Source of the DNA: Citrus sinensis
Taxonomy: Eukaryota; Streptophyta; Magnoliopsida; Sapindales; Rutaceae
Reading direction: 5' to 3'
DNA length: 64,000 nt
NCBI RefSeq assembly: GCF_022201045.2
Contig: NC_068556.1
Span: 24,657,501 to 24,721,500 of the forward strand
The position numbers and the translations under genes are program-made. The notes below the pieces were generated by a model. That model had not been told where the DNA came from, ran no database searches, and saw nothing but the letters and a program-made list of their open reading frames with translations. Below, piece after piece: positions 34,824-47,660 of the stretch (its first letter is position 1; each line of letters starts with the position of its first letter).

Positions 34824-37085
34824 ATGGAGGTCCTACAGCCAATCCCCAATGTCAAAATTCCAAAGCTTAACACTTTCACCAACATGCGGACTCGTCGGAT
34901 TCCGGCCCCGAGACTGAATTCGCATTCCATAAGAGCCGAATCATCATCATCATCATTTGCATCATCACCGGCACCATTGCCTTCGACGGCGGGAGAGAAG
35001 ATGGTGGTGAAGCTAGTCGGAGCTTTTAATGAACTAACGGAGAGAATGAACGTGCTGTCGAGTAGCTCGTCGAGATTACTCTTCAAAGCTCTTAAGCTTT
35101 CAATTCCCATGCTCCAAAGCTTGCCTCTTTCCCCAGATTCCCGCTCCCCGCTCACCAAAGCCCTCTCCGTTGCCCTTCTTCTCGCCGACTTGCAGGTACC
35201 CTTTTGTCAAAAGATTCGAATTTTATGAAAAGCATGAAACTTTCTTTTATTAATTCCAGTAAACTTTTTAAAATTAAAAAAAAAAAAATCATTGCAGATG
35301 GATGCTGAAGTGATATCAGCTGGGTTATTGAGGCAAGTCGTTGAGTCTGGTGGGGTTTCAATACAGCAAGTGAGGGATAGGATTGGAATTGGGACTGCCC
35401 ATTTGTTGCATGAAAGCTTGCGTGTTAAGAATAATGTTAATTTGAAATTACAAGTTTTGGACGATGAAACTGCTGCTGCTTTAAGAAAGTTTTGCTTGAC
35501 TTATTATGATATTAGGGCTTTGATTCTCGATTTGGCTATCAGGCTTGATATGATGAGGCATTTAGATTACTTGCCAAGGTATCAGCAGTTGATGATTTCT
35601 CTTGAGGTTTTGAAAATTCATGCCCCGTTGGCTCATGCCGTGGCCACTAATTACTTGTCATTTGAATTGGAGGATCTTTCGTTTCGATATTTGTTTCCTT
35701 TTTCATATCTTTTTGTGGATACGTGGTTAAGAAGTCATGAAACGGGGAGTAAGCCTTTGATTGATATATACAAGGAACAGCTGCTTCAGTGCTTGAAGAC
35801 TGATGCTACATTAGCTGACTTGGTGGAAGATGTCTCTGTTCAAGGTCGTTATAAAAGCCGTTATAGCACAATGAAGAAGCTGTTGAAAGATGGCAGGATT
35901 CCAGAGGAAGTGAATGACGTTCTTGGTTTGCGAGTCATAATAAAACCCAGTTCAAATTTAGTAAATACATCGGAAGTAGGGGAGAGAGCTTGCTACACGA
36001 CACGTGAGATTATTCAATCTTTGTGGAAGGAAATGCCTCACAGAACAAAGGACTATATTGCTAGACCTAAAGCAAATGGGTATAGGAGCTTACATATGGC
36101 AGTTGATGTGAGTGATAATGGTAAGACTAGACCTCTTATGGAAATACAAATACGCACTGAGGAGATGGACATGCTGGCAGTTAATGGAACGGCATCTCAT
36201 GCATTTTATAAGGGTGGCCTTACAAATCCAGAAGAGGTCAGTTGGTGATGTGTAATCTGAGTGTCTTCCAAAGATTTCTATAAATAAGTCTTACACTTAT
36301 CCAAGCCCTAATTTGTTGCCTTAATTTTTTCAATTTCCATTGCTTGAGTTTCTGATAGAATTACATTACATGAGAATAGCTGATAGAATTACATTACATG
36401 AGAATAGATATATTCATATTTTGAGTTAAATGAGCATAGCAGTACCAAGAAATTCAGATCATGACAATTTTTTATTTGATCCTTAGGCAAAGCGGCTCAA
36501 GGCAATAATGTTGGCTGCAGCAGAACTTGCTGCACTACGCCTTAAAGATATTCCATCCACGAATCATAAAGGCTTTGAGTTTGACCGGAGAGATCGAGTA
36601 TTCCGTCTTCTTGACAAGAATGGTGATGGTAGAATCAGCATTGAGGAACTCATGGAAGTTATGGAAGAACTTGGCGCCCCAGGAGAAGATGCTCGAGAGA
36701 TGATGCAGCTCCTTGATTCCAACAGTGATGGTTCCCTAAGCTCCGATGAATTTGATTTGTTTCAGAAACAGGTAATTTTTGGAAGTTTTATGGAATGTTT
36801 TAAGTCTGGCCATCTGAAATTATGGTTCTATTAAATCTGCTCATACTAAAGTTTTATGGTCCTCCTCTTCATTTCTGGTAAGTTTTATTTCCAAGTATTG
36901 ATGACAAGTCCTTTTATGAATTTGTTTGGTTTTCATTTTTCTTTATTTAGGTTGAATTTATGCGAAATTTGGAGGACAGGGATGATGAATACAGAACCAT
37001 GTTGGATGAGAAGCTTCAAATGGCAGGTGACAGTGGCTTGATTCAGGTATACAGCACAGAACTTGGCAACAGGCTTGCAAGTTAG
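34824..37085 (+). CDS. CRSH: CRSH, calcium-activated RelA/SpoT homolog ((p)ppGpp synthetase)
   Basis: Four exons: 34824-35195, 35298-36236, 36487-36771, 36951-37085; 576 residues, close to 583 in Arabidopsis. The plastid enzyme makes (p)ppGpp from ATP and GTP/GDP and is switched on by calcium. An N-terminal transit-like region rich in Ser and Arg is followed by a degenerate HD region: LLADLQ stands where active hydrolases have LLHD. The RelA synthetase domain has GRYKSRYS (307-314), LGLRVII (333-339), RPKANGYRSLH (380-390) and EIQIRTEEMD (406-415). Two EF-hands follow: DKNGDGRISIEE (480-491) and DSNSDGSLSSDE (514-525). EF-hands fused to a RelA domain define CRSH. It shares a divergent promoter with uL3 and is tail-to-tail with CIPK1, another calcium-linked gene. 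Confidence 0.97.
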
Positions 37086-37672
37086 ACTGCATCAACTGAT
37101 CAAAGGTTATTAAATGATACCAATTTTCAGTTATACGCCATTTACATAATTAAGTCAAACTGTCTACAATGAAATGCATATGTATGATTATGTATCACAA
37201 CATTTTTCAGAGATTAGTCAGATTGTTGTTTGTGTATATACCTGTTGTATCATAGACCAAAAATAAAAAATAAAAAACCTTTGATTTAATCAGATTGTCG
37301 ATTCACGTTTATGGTTGGAAGTTAGTGTAAGATCCCGAGACTTGGATGTTTCTGGCGAAAATCAGAAGTTAAAACGCACAACTCTAGAAATCCTTTTATT
37401 TGTTGCTGAGCGCTGACAACAATAACAAGATGAAAATTGAAAAGATGAACTGCCTGCAACATAATTAAAACTACTGTTTATTTACAATCTTTGGTATGTC
37501 TTATCTATCTGGGCTTTTGAATTTATGAATACATTTACTTGACTTTGAGACACCTCCAGAAAGAATAACTAATGAATAATTTCATATAAATCTTTATCAT
37601 ATGAGGTCGAACTACATTCCCACCCAAGGTTGATATCCTAGATATTGTTTCAGCTAGTAACGCCAGGGATGC
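37086..37672. other. Convergent 3' space between CRSH and CIPK1
   Basis: 587 bp between stop codons on opposite strands. No coding or RNA feature was recognised. Confidence 0.5.
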
Positions 37673-40600
37673 TCACACTTCTGTGGCTAGCAACTCTTGG
37701 CTTGGAGGAAGTCCTAAATCACTCGACAGCTTGTTACACAGCTGCACAAACACAATTGAAGTTTTGATCTAGATGTCAGTAAAATGTGTTCTGAGGGAGA
37801 TTTAAAGAGGAGGAAGCTTTAGAGAGGAGATTCAAGTACATACCTGTCTATATACTGTTGGGTCTCCATATGATTTTCTCAATTCAACTACATATAAGGA
37901 TGGGCTAATCTCAAATACCTGATATAATGAGGTAAGGATTAATTTAACAATCAGTTATGTAAGCACAAACACCGTTGACTACTATAAAAAAATTACTAAA
38001 ACTGCATGATTTGCTCAGAAAATTTAGATGTATTACCTCAGCGGCAACTGAAAGACTACCTAGGCTCTTCTGTGGCTTGTGCTCTTGAGTTGCTTTCAAC
38101 TAGATACATAAGAATACACATTGTTAAGTTAATAGACTTATGATATATAACATAGTTTATGTTAGATATCACAGAAATTTTTATGTTAAAATGTGTAAGT
38201 TGAGAACTTATATTAACCTTTCCATTTTTCTTCTGGACTCGAAACCCCATCTCCGTGACGATATCTTCAATCCTCTCAAGCAAATCTTTTGCAGAATGAT
38301 TGGATGTAAATCTGATCTTCCTCTCTGAGACATCCTAAATTAACCCAAGCATAAAGCCAGTACTTTAGAGGTCAGGTACCATAAAAAATACTGAAAAAGA
38401 TGTTTAAAAATTGCAATTCCTAACTTTTACATTTACCTCTTTCTCGAAGAAACCTGAGAGGTCCAGGCACGAGGACATCCCGATTAACTGGAAAGCATTG
38501 ATGAGGGGGGGTGAACCAGGAGTCCTGTCCCCATCAGATGGCTGTTGCAAAAGTACAATCCTTTATTTGTGTGGAAAAAAAAGGCTTTAAATTTATAAAA
38601 TATACCCGATAAGGGGTAATGAAAAGAGAATTTACAAGTTCTTACCACTTCATGCATTGAGAAGGCTTCATTATCAACAAATATATCTTCTTCGTCATCA
38701 TCGGGATTTGCAGGAGTGTAGTCCTGCTCAAACCATTCGTCAGCTTTAATACCAGCTATTGTTATCCGTTTAACAGGATTTGGTTCAAGAATCTTCCTTA
38801 ATAAGTTTTGAGCTCCAGGCGACAGCCATTTTGGTAGCTTAAAATCTCCCCTGAAGATCTGAAATTCCAAATTTAATGAGATTCACTTATAACAATGTCT
38901 TCAATTTCATGGTAATACATTAGAAGAAACAAAAGATCAGAAGCAACTTTTTGTTACCTTCTGATAAAGAACAGCAAGATTTCTATCATCAAAAGGTAGG
39001 TATCCAGTGAGGATTACGTATAAGATAACGCCGCATGACCATATATCTGAGGTGGCACCGTCGTACCCTCTATTGGCAAGAACCTCGGGGGCAACATAGT
39101 TTGGACTTCCGCAGGTTGTATGAAGTAACCCATCATCCTGATTGAATTGAAGAAACGAATCAACAAATTGAAAATAATCAGTGCCGGAAGCTTTCGGTAA
39201 CAGAAAACATTACCCTAAAATGCTGGGGAAGAGCACTAAGGCCGAAATCAGATATCTTTATATTTCCTTTGGAATCAAGAAGAATGTTTTCTAACTGCAA
39301 CACATTGAATTTCCATGGTCGTATTACAATCACGAGCAAGAAAGTTAATAGAAAAACTTGCAAAGTGGCAATTCTCATGTCACAAGTCTTCAAAATAACC
39401 TTGAGATCCCGATGGAAAACACCTTTGTTGTGACAGTAACTCACACCGTCAATCAACTGCTGGAAAAGCTTTCTCCCTTCGGCTTCTTGAAGTCTTCCCT
39501 TTGATGCCTGCACCACAAGACCAGAGCTTAGCTACATCACAGACATATTTAACATTGAATCACATAAGAAAATTTAGAGTTTTAGTGGTTGCTTCACTTT
39601 GGGCGTGAGAAATCCTAAACCAAATTAGATGGAAGAGGGATCCTTACAATTTTGTCAAACAACTCTCCACCAGTCACATATTCCAGGACCATGTAAATCT
39701 TGCTTTTGCTAGCCAAGACCTGCAATTTTTTTGGCAGCAAATCGAAAAAATATCAATTTCATTGCATACCACTAATTGTTTGTCATACACACATAAAGGT
39801 CATTTTAATTATTGGCTAAAATTAGTCAAACAAAGTGCCATACACGCAATGCAAACTGACGGCTCAGGTGATCAAAACCTACTCAGAAATTCATTACAGA
39901 TCACCATCCATTTCCATTCCCCACCCACACAAAGCAAGCGTTCACAAGAATTGATAAAAATAAAAATAAAATTGTGAGTCAGAATTGATGCAACATAAAT
40001 TTCTTGTCTGACTCGATGCATAAACCAAAGAATGCACAGTGGATCCCACAACGAAAGATAATTGGAGGTGGGGTTCATATTCAATTCAGTAATCACCGGC
40101 GTTATTCCAACCAACGCCAACCAGAACCAATTTCTTTGGTTTTTAATATTGGGTGGGTGTCAGAGAATCATTGGCCGTTGGGTATTTGGATTTAATTTCT
40201 GCATAGAATCCATTCAAGAGAAATCACTGGTCCATGTCACGTGAACCAACAATGTGAATTATTTATTGTTCACTCAGCAGACTTTTGTGAACAAGTCCAA
40301 TGATCCAATGGTTGGAAAGAATCCCATCAGGGCGATTCCATTGATCCAATGAAAAATTGTAGATAGAATCAAATTGAAAGAAGAAATTAAGAATAGATCC
40401 AAAAAAAAAAAAAAGAGAGAGAAAGGTTGAGAGACAGCACAGCAGTGCTAGAGTTTGCTTTGAATCTGGAATCTGTTCTTGGGGTTGGGGGGTAGGCCAT
40501 GATTAAGGGAAAGGAATCCAAAACAGCTTTGCAAGCTCATCAGAAGGGGAAAGAAAAAGGGGATAAGGTCATATCAACTCCCACAATTTTGCAAATCATC

Positions 40601-41488
40601 TTATTAGTAATAATAATAATAAACTAATGCTCACACTTTAGAGGAAAATTAACAGAAACATAAATTTTTAAAAAATGGAAATTACCTCATGTAATCTGAC
40701 AACATTAGGATGTTTGAGAAGCTTCAAGGTGGCGATCTCTCTCTTAATCTGGCAAAATTAACAAATAATTAAGCAGAGAAAAGTGTAAGAGATGAGAAGA
40801 TAATGGACGAATAAGAATGGAGTCAGAACGTTGGCCTCCTTGAAAGTTGATTTAAGAAGAGACAAAGCAAAATCATTAGCCATTTTGACACTCAATCCAC
40901 TGCACGTCCACCTCCCGTTGTTGAAAAAAAATCAAATACTTAACTTTGCAGGCAAAACAGAACCGAAAACATTACAGAATCATGAATGAATCAAGATTCA
41001 GTAACAACCAAGTTAGGTTGCAGCCAAAGTTGACTTGGAAAAAAAAAAAAAAACCCATGTGAATAGCGAATAAAACGATACCCAGATGAAGAAGAAAGCA
41101 GAATCTATTGATATTATTATCATTATTTGCAGGCAGCAGGCAGGCATAAGCCATATGATATGAATAAACAACCCAGAGAAAGAACCCATGAGAATGAGAA
41201 GAGAATTAAAAGAATTGTTGTCGTTGTTGTTGTTTTTTTTTTTTTTGAAAAAAAAGAAGAAGAAAAAAAAGGAAAACAATAAAACAAAAGGATAAAGGAA
41301 GGAAAAACCTGATCAGTGATCTTGAGGTGGATGATCCTGTTCTTCTCGAGGATCTTGACAGCAAAAGGGAGGCCAGAATCTAAGTCCTGAGCAAACTTAA
41401 CTTTGCCAAAATTGCCTTCACCTAATGTCCTTCCTAGCTCATACCTTCCCAGTCGCATTCCCTCCTGCTTCTTCTCTGCTATCACCAT
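37673..41488 (-). CDS. CIPK1: CBL-interacting protein kinase, CIPK1 type (SnRK3)
   Basis: Twelve exons in reading order: 41309-41488, 40686-40748, 39648-39719, 39400-39507, 39214-39294, 38958-39137, 38646-38858, 38437-38541, 38218-38334, 38037-38099, 37844-37918, 37673-37741. All are phase 0; 441 residues. Ser/Thr kinase activated by calcium-loaded CBL sensors. It has a glycine loop GEGNFGKV (23-30), catalytic Lys45, HRD (137-139), DFG (157-159) and APE (184-186). The NAF/FISL CBL-binding motif is [10 protein letters not shown] (314-323). A PPI/KA1-like C-terminus contains [20 protein letters not shown] and [19 protein letters not shown]. Closest recalled relative is Arabidopsis CIPK1, which works with CBL1/CBL9 in osmotic stress and ABA signalling. 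It belongs to the intron-rich CIPK clade. The intron after exon 2 is long (about 970 bp). Confidence 0.97.
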
Positions 41489-41892
41489 TCACTGTATCAC
41501 TTCCCGACCAAGCAACAAATTAAGCAAGATTGGATTTTGTATTCGTGTATATCTGAAACTCTGACTCTTGTTGTTGTATGTTATGTTTCAGTTTTTTTCA
41601 GTTTCTGTTTGAGGAGATATGAGATATGAGGTGTGGGATTCAAGGCTCTTCAATGGGGGGCCTCCTTTATATGGACTTCACGGGGCAATGAAATGAATGC
41701 CGCCGCGTATTGTGTTTCGATTGACAATTGAGATTTTGAAACGCCGAAAACACACCACAACGTCAACAAGTCAACAACTGCTCTTTTTTATTTATTTTTT
41801 TTAATTATTATCACATAAATAGTAAAATAAGAGTGATTTTGTGCTGTGTTACAACTTAGCGCAGAACCTTCTTTTGCTTCTTCTTCTTTTAT
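41489..41892 (-). promoter_or_regulatory. 5' leader and promoter region of CIPK1
   Basis: The sequence directly upstream of the CIPK1 start is TTG- and TTTC-rich in leader fashion. No TATA box is certain. MITE-like element C begins about 400 bp upstream of the ATG, so an element insertion lies close to this promoter. Confidence 0.4.
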
Positions 41893-42251
41893 GGTCTCTT
41901 TACGCAAAGGTTTAGGAAATAAGAATAAATAAATAAAAATATAATTTATATTTATTTGATAAAATATAATTTAAGAATAAAAATAAAATATATGAGTCCC
42001 ACATAATTTAAAAACAAGGAATAGGAATCTCATTCCTATGGAAGGTTGGCAATTAAGATTCTCATTTCTTGAACTGACTTTTATATCCCTCTAATTTTTT
42101 CGTATTTATCAAATTATTCTCGTTCAAATCATAATTAATTTTATTATTTTAAATATCATTATTATTATTATTATTAAATTTTTTAACTTTATTATTTTAG
42201 TTATTATTAATTATTGTTGTTATTATTTTTATTAATATTATCATTATTAAC

Positions 42252-42290
<39 letters not shown>

Positions 42291-42572
42291 CATTTTTATC
42301 ATTTTTATAATAATATTTATACATGTATCTAGTTAATGAAAATTACATTATTTAATACTATAGGTATTTTGATAAATTAATTCTCATTTTCATTTCTCAT
42401 TTCCAATTATTTTACCAAGTAAACACATTAATGACATTCATGCATATTCTCATTCCTATTTATTTTTGCCAAGTAAATATTGAAATCTCATTCTCATTCC
42501 AGCTTATTCACATTCTCAGTCCATTCTCATTTCACTCAATTCTCATTTCATGAAGCAAACACACCATTAGAG
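41893..42572. mobile_element. MITE-like non-autonomous element C (about 680 bp)
   Basis: The left end reads ATGGTCTCTTTACG with AAATAAGAAT shortly after. The right end, reverse-complemented, reads ATGGTGTGTTTGCTTC with AAATGAGAAT. Both sides carry repeated GGAATGAGAATGAG-type motifs, and the core is ATT-rich (microsatellite near 42255-42290). There is no coding content. It resembles elements A and B in plan but is not the same family. No target-site duplication was fixed, so the boundaries are approximate. Confidence 0.5.
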
Positions 42573-42714
42573 TTTTACTTTGCCTATTGGATGTTGCCTT
42601 GCCCCAAAACCCCCCACGTTGGTTCTCTTTCTCGTGTCCCAGAACAAGACAAAACAAGACAGGACAGTCTTTTCACTCTTGTTATTTCACACGCACCGCA
42701 CGTTTTTGTAATTT

Positions 42715-42760
42715 TATATATATACACACACACACACACATATATATATACATATATAAT
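42715..42760. repeat. Compound microsatellite (AT)n(AC)n(AT)n
   Basis: AT, AC and AT runs in succession, just outside element C. Confidence 0.85.
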
Positions 42761-43042
42761 AGTTTTCTGATTCGGGATCATAAAGGACGGGAAACATGCG
42801 GAAAAACTTTAAAACTGCAGGATTTTAAAGATTTAAAACTTAAAGCGCTTAAACCGCACGGTTTATGCGTTTTTTCGAATGTTTCTTTAATCGTCTTATT
42901 TATTTTACATCATATTTTAGACCTTTTTTTCTACTTTTGATCGTACAACTTTGACTCGTGAGGTTATTGTTGATTCATCTCATTAATTATGGTTTATCCT
43001 ATTTATGTTAAAACTGTTCTATGGAGTGTTTCAACAATGTAC

Positions 43043-43386
43043 GCCATTTAGGTTTTGGTCCAGTGGTGAACCACTACTCTCAAAGTTAAACAGGACTATA
43101 AAGCTAGTGGTTGGAGTCTCCATATGCTCAACCTCCCTCAATTAAGTAAAAAATTATGTGAAGTTAATTTGTAAGTCTTTCTCCTTTACGAAATGCGAGT
43201 GGAGTAGATATATTCCTTATATGTGAGTGTCATATGTTTGAGCATGTATTTCACAAAATTAATATAATAATATAAGTCGTAGTTATATATCTGATTGTAA
43301 ATATCAGTGTAATGTATGCTCTAATAGCAGTTGTAAATATTTATGTAATATAGTAATCTAATGCGTAAACAGTATTAAAAAAAAAA
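43043..43386 (+). mobile_element. tRNA-derived SINE, copy 1
   Basis: An A-box-like TGGTCCAGTGGTGAAC lies near 43056 and a B-box-like GGTTGGAGTCTCC near 43111. The body shares ACGAAATGYGAGTRGAGT and the 3' tail AAACAGTATTAAAA with copy 2, ending in a poly-A run. Flanking repeats AACAATGTAC (43033-43042) and AACAACGTAC (43387-43396) differ at one base and look like a target-site duplication. The degraded B-box suggests it is older than copy 2 and no longer transcribed. Confidence 0.75.
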
Positions 43387-43396
43387 AACAACGTAC

Positions 43397-45936
43397 TCTC
43401 GTATCGTTTTATCGAAACCATAAAATTTTATCTCATATACCAAAAAAATAAATATTCAAAATAAAAACATTTTACATATTTGATGGTTCATTAGAATTTT
43501 ATTTGGCTTGATCTTGACTCTTTTTTATCTTTTAAGGATTTTGTGTCACATTTGTGTCTATAATTTTAATTTTAATTTTACATTCCCCATATATACTAGT
43601 CAATGGATGGTGTTATCTAATAACTGATGAGACAATTTGTTGAATTAGTAAACCAATCCAAAAAAGGGAAAAGAAAGGATGAGTATGGAAGATGCAAGAT
43701 ATATATTCATTACGTTAAAAATAAAATTGGTTTTACCAAACCCAAAAGCGAAAAGAGGAATAAATACTTGGGGATAATAAATAAAATTGAGAGATTGAAG
43801 AGAACAACCCAACATCTCAAAGAATACATGTAATCCCTTTTTTTTATTCATTGATATTCGCACTTTGATTTTATTTATTTATCTGGTGATTTTATTCCTT
43901 CCAGGAATTATTTAAAATAATAATTGGAAGAAGAGTTTATGTGAGACAGTTCTGATCGTAATTTTATTTATTTTTATATATAAAAAAAACCGTTTAATAA
44001 AATCTTCATTTTAAAATCAAACCACCAAATCAAGATAGTATGATGATGAAATAAAAAAAGAATACACACCACGACGGTCTTATGAAAAAAAAATATATAT
44101 ATATATATATTTTATCCCTACTTCATGGAAAGCAAAGTTAGGGATTTCCCTCCCTCTCTTAATATTAAATTTTCAAGAAAGAATCTTGTGTGCACAAGCA
44201 CAGCATAACTTAAGTAAGTACAAGGAGTTGGTAAATAGTTAATGATTCAAAGATAATGCGCTGCGTGGCGATATCCTATCCTGCTATCATCGCATCATGT
44301 GCATCTCAGTTTTTCAATTATTTAATTAATAATAATTATTGCACAACGTTTGCTGCGGCCGCTTTTTTAATTTTTAATTTAATTAAGGTTAATTTACAAG
44401 ATTCATGTGTGTGTGTGTGTGGGGCCAAAGAGTAAAATACTGACTTTCGGCTTAAGACACGGGCCTCAGATTTTGTGGGATGACATAATTTTCATCTATC
44501 TCCCCCCTTTGGGTGTGCGCTGTTCATATAAGACAAACATAAAGATGATATCATATCATATCATATATTGACCCCTCACTTTTTATGTGCTCAAATTATT
44601 GGGCCACGTTCATGGTGATGGTGCCACCCCCAAACCGGCCTTATCACGTCAGAAGTTTAGCTTCTCATAAACGTTTGCATTTGCGTCAAGATTTAATATA
44701 TTAAAAAATATATATATAAACGTTTGCATTTGCATAAACTCATAAAATATATTAGTTTCTACAAACCGACCCTAAATTAATTTAAGCTACCGTATAATTC
44801 ACTCGCTCAAAAACACTACACTAGTTTATTTGGCCCGTTTACATGCGTATTCTACACGAGGACCCAACAGGATGCGACCGAAATTAATTTAATAGAAAGT
44901 ATGTTTGTTTAGTATGACTTATTATATGGCCATGCGTACTTATTTCATTTCATAAGATTTTATTAAAAATTTTATTATTATTATTTTATTTTTTTTGTTT
45001 AAAAATAACTTTTCAAAATTAAACAAGTTATTTTGTCTCTACTAGTAGTTATTATTTTGATTTTTGATATAACCACAAACTTATTTTGTACAAACTTATT
45101 TTGTACAAACTAATGTGGCATGACAAGATTAAATTTTACCTCTTAAATTTTAAGTTTTTGAGATTAGAGATTAAATTTTTTTATATATTAAATATAAAAA
45201 TATCATTTACTTATTTGATAATTTTATTTCATTCCTTCCATAACATAACTATAAAAAAAAAAAAACTTGCCTATTAATGTAATTTTATAATTTTTAATAA
45301 AAACTCTCATTGACAATCAAATAATTAATATTTTTTGGGTAAAAAATCTCCCTCTTAAAAGTTGTATTAACAAAAACTTTACTTAAATAAGTTTTATTTA
45401 AAAAGTCAGAACAAACTAAATCTAAGATTCTATTGTCAAACTTGTTTTTAATTCTTTTTATCACTATCAAACATGCTCTTAAACATTTCAAGAATTTGTG
45501 GATGTGTACTCTCTATAAAATACAAATTTGAGCAATATGTTCGGTCATGGAGCAACACAAAACTATTTTTGTAAAAATGCACTATTATTTGTTCTTTCTT
45601 TTTTTTCATTGTATTGCTTAAAATTCACAATTTAAAAGTTTGAATTACGTCCACCCTGTTGATCTATTCTTTAAATATTTTAACAGTTCTACAAATTTGG
45701 CGTTAATAATATTAGAATATTTTTTGAAAGTAGATTTCATTAATATTATATTTATTATAATTTATTAATATTTACATTAAAAAATCTATAACAAAAAAAA
45801 AAAATAATAATCTGTTGAAACCTTGCTTAGATAGGGTTTGGCACGGTCAAGATATTTAGATCCAAATTAAATCAAATTTATCTCCAAATAATTAAACATA
45901 ATTTTTCCCATAACGTACAGAGGAATCTTGAATATT
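43397..45936. other. AT-rich intergenic DNA
   Basis: Long A/T-rich stretch with small simple repeats (for example AT near 44094-44111, TG near 44407-44420). No gene, RNA gene or recognisable element was seen. Confidence 0.5.
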
Positions 45937-46126
45937 GAATTACTCAAGTACAAGAGGACGAAAAAGTGATTTACCAATTTATTATTATTATTTTTGATGA
46001 AAAAGTGATTTACCAATTTATTAAGTAAAGTGAATTACTCAAGCACAAGAGGACGAAAAAGTGATTTACCAATTTATTATTATTTTTTTTGATGAAAAAG
46101 TGATTTACCAATTTATTAAGTAAAGT
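45937..46126. repeat. 95-bp tandem duplication with nested repeat
   Basis: Two nearly identical units start at 45937 and 46032 (GAATTACTCAAG in each). Inside each unit the phrase GAAAAAGTGATTTACCAATT occurs twice, so that phrase appears four times in 190 bp. The few differences between units imply a recent duplication. Confidence 0.9.
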
Positions 46127-47660
46127 GGTTTTTGAGTCAATTAAGCATTACTTAGCTTGTTTGAGGTTAAAACGCACATTGATCTAAAGTGATTTACATT
46201 ACTATCTTTGTAACTCAACATGCATTATCAAAATTACCCTTCATTTTTTCTTTCTTTCTTATGCAGATCAAATGTATATATTCTCTATTTATTTACCGCA
46301 ATATCCCGTAAACTAAATTCTCACTTACACGACATCAATTCTTATCCTTTCTTATTAAATCACAATTGCATTGTCAATAAATCATTACCCAATTTCTTTA
46401 ATTATTGGAGGAAAACTCTCGTGGACCTTAACCATGGTGCTTATTGGCGCTGGGATCAATGACTTCTAAGCAAAGCTTACAATTTCATGTCATCATAATC
46501 CACTTTCTTCAATAAGGTCAAAGAAGGTGGATGTCATTTGGATCGTGACTTTCGTTTTATGTAAAAGGAAAATTTACTGGCTTTGTAAATGGGTCCGGCT
46601 AAGTTAGATCAACATCAAGGTGGAGCACTACTGATGGATAATAGAAATATAAATATTAAATTTATATTTATTATTATAATTTAACGGTCATTATCAATGT
46701 TCCGTCATGAAATTGATCTAATTTAACCACTGCTATTAAAATTTAATTTTGAATAGTGTGTGTGTTTTTTTTTTTTTTAAGTGATGATGGCCCATACAAA
46801 ATCTAAATTTATCAGTTTTGGACAGAAAACCTTTCACATTCACTTGCAATGAACATTGAAAGAAGAAAATGCGTGGGGTAGATGGGTGGTAGTACGAGGA
46901 GTAGAAAGAAAAAACAGGGTTCATTAGGTAATTTTATAAAAAAATATTATACTAATAGAAAATCTAAATAAAGAGCGAGTGTTTAGATGAAATTAGTGAG
47001 ATTAAATAACACCGCTCTGTAATTTGATTGTACATGGCAATTTGTTTTCAGTAAGACAAAAGCTAAATGGCCATTTTGCTCAAGTAATGTTATTGATCAT
47101 TAATTCTATATATATATATATATATTTCCAATGAAATTAAATTTTACTTGCGAGTCCCCTCATATTAATGAAACTTATATTAGTGTAGATCATTGCACTA
47201 TTGTGTTAATCGAGCAGCGCCCTCTCGACAAGCAATATAGCCAGAAAAAAATGGAGTCGGCTGATTCTTAATTTAATCAATAAGCTACGGTTAATGATAA
47301 TTTTGTTAATAATTAATTATGTCGTGTTCTCTCCTAATTCAACCCTTGCTTTTATTAATCGAGCAATTATACACGTAATGAGAAAAAGGAAAATCACGAC
47401 GGATTAAAACGTTGGTATATAAATAAATCCAATGATGATAAACTCAATTACGTATCAATAATTAAACTTTCTTGATGGCTGCTAACATGAAACTTATGAA
47501 GAATATTCATGCACTTGCATGTATAATATCATTAATGAAGATGAAGAAGGAGGAGAAGAAGAAGAATATTCAACTATCAACAAAGTTATCCTTATCCGAT
47601 GTGCAAGTTTTCTTTTGCGTGTGTGTTATGCAATGAGTAATGTACAAGTAAGTAGATAAT
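46127..47660. other. AT-rich intergenic DNA
   Basis: No supported gene. It contains an AT microsatellite near 47109-47125 and scattered T-runs. Confidence 0.5.

Noticed and set aside
45937-46126. CRISPR-like repeat array
   Set aside because: Only two long tandem units without unique spacers, in a plant nuclear setting.
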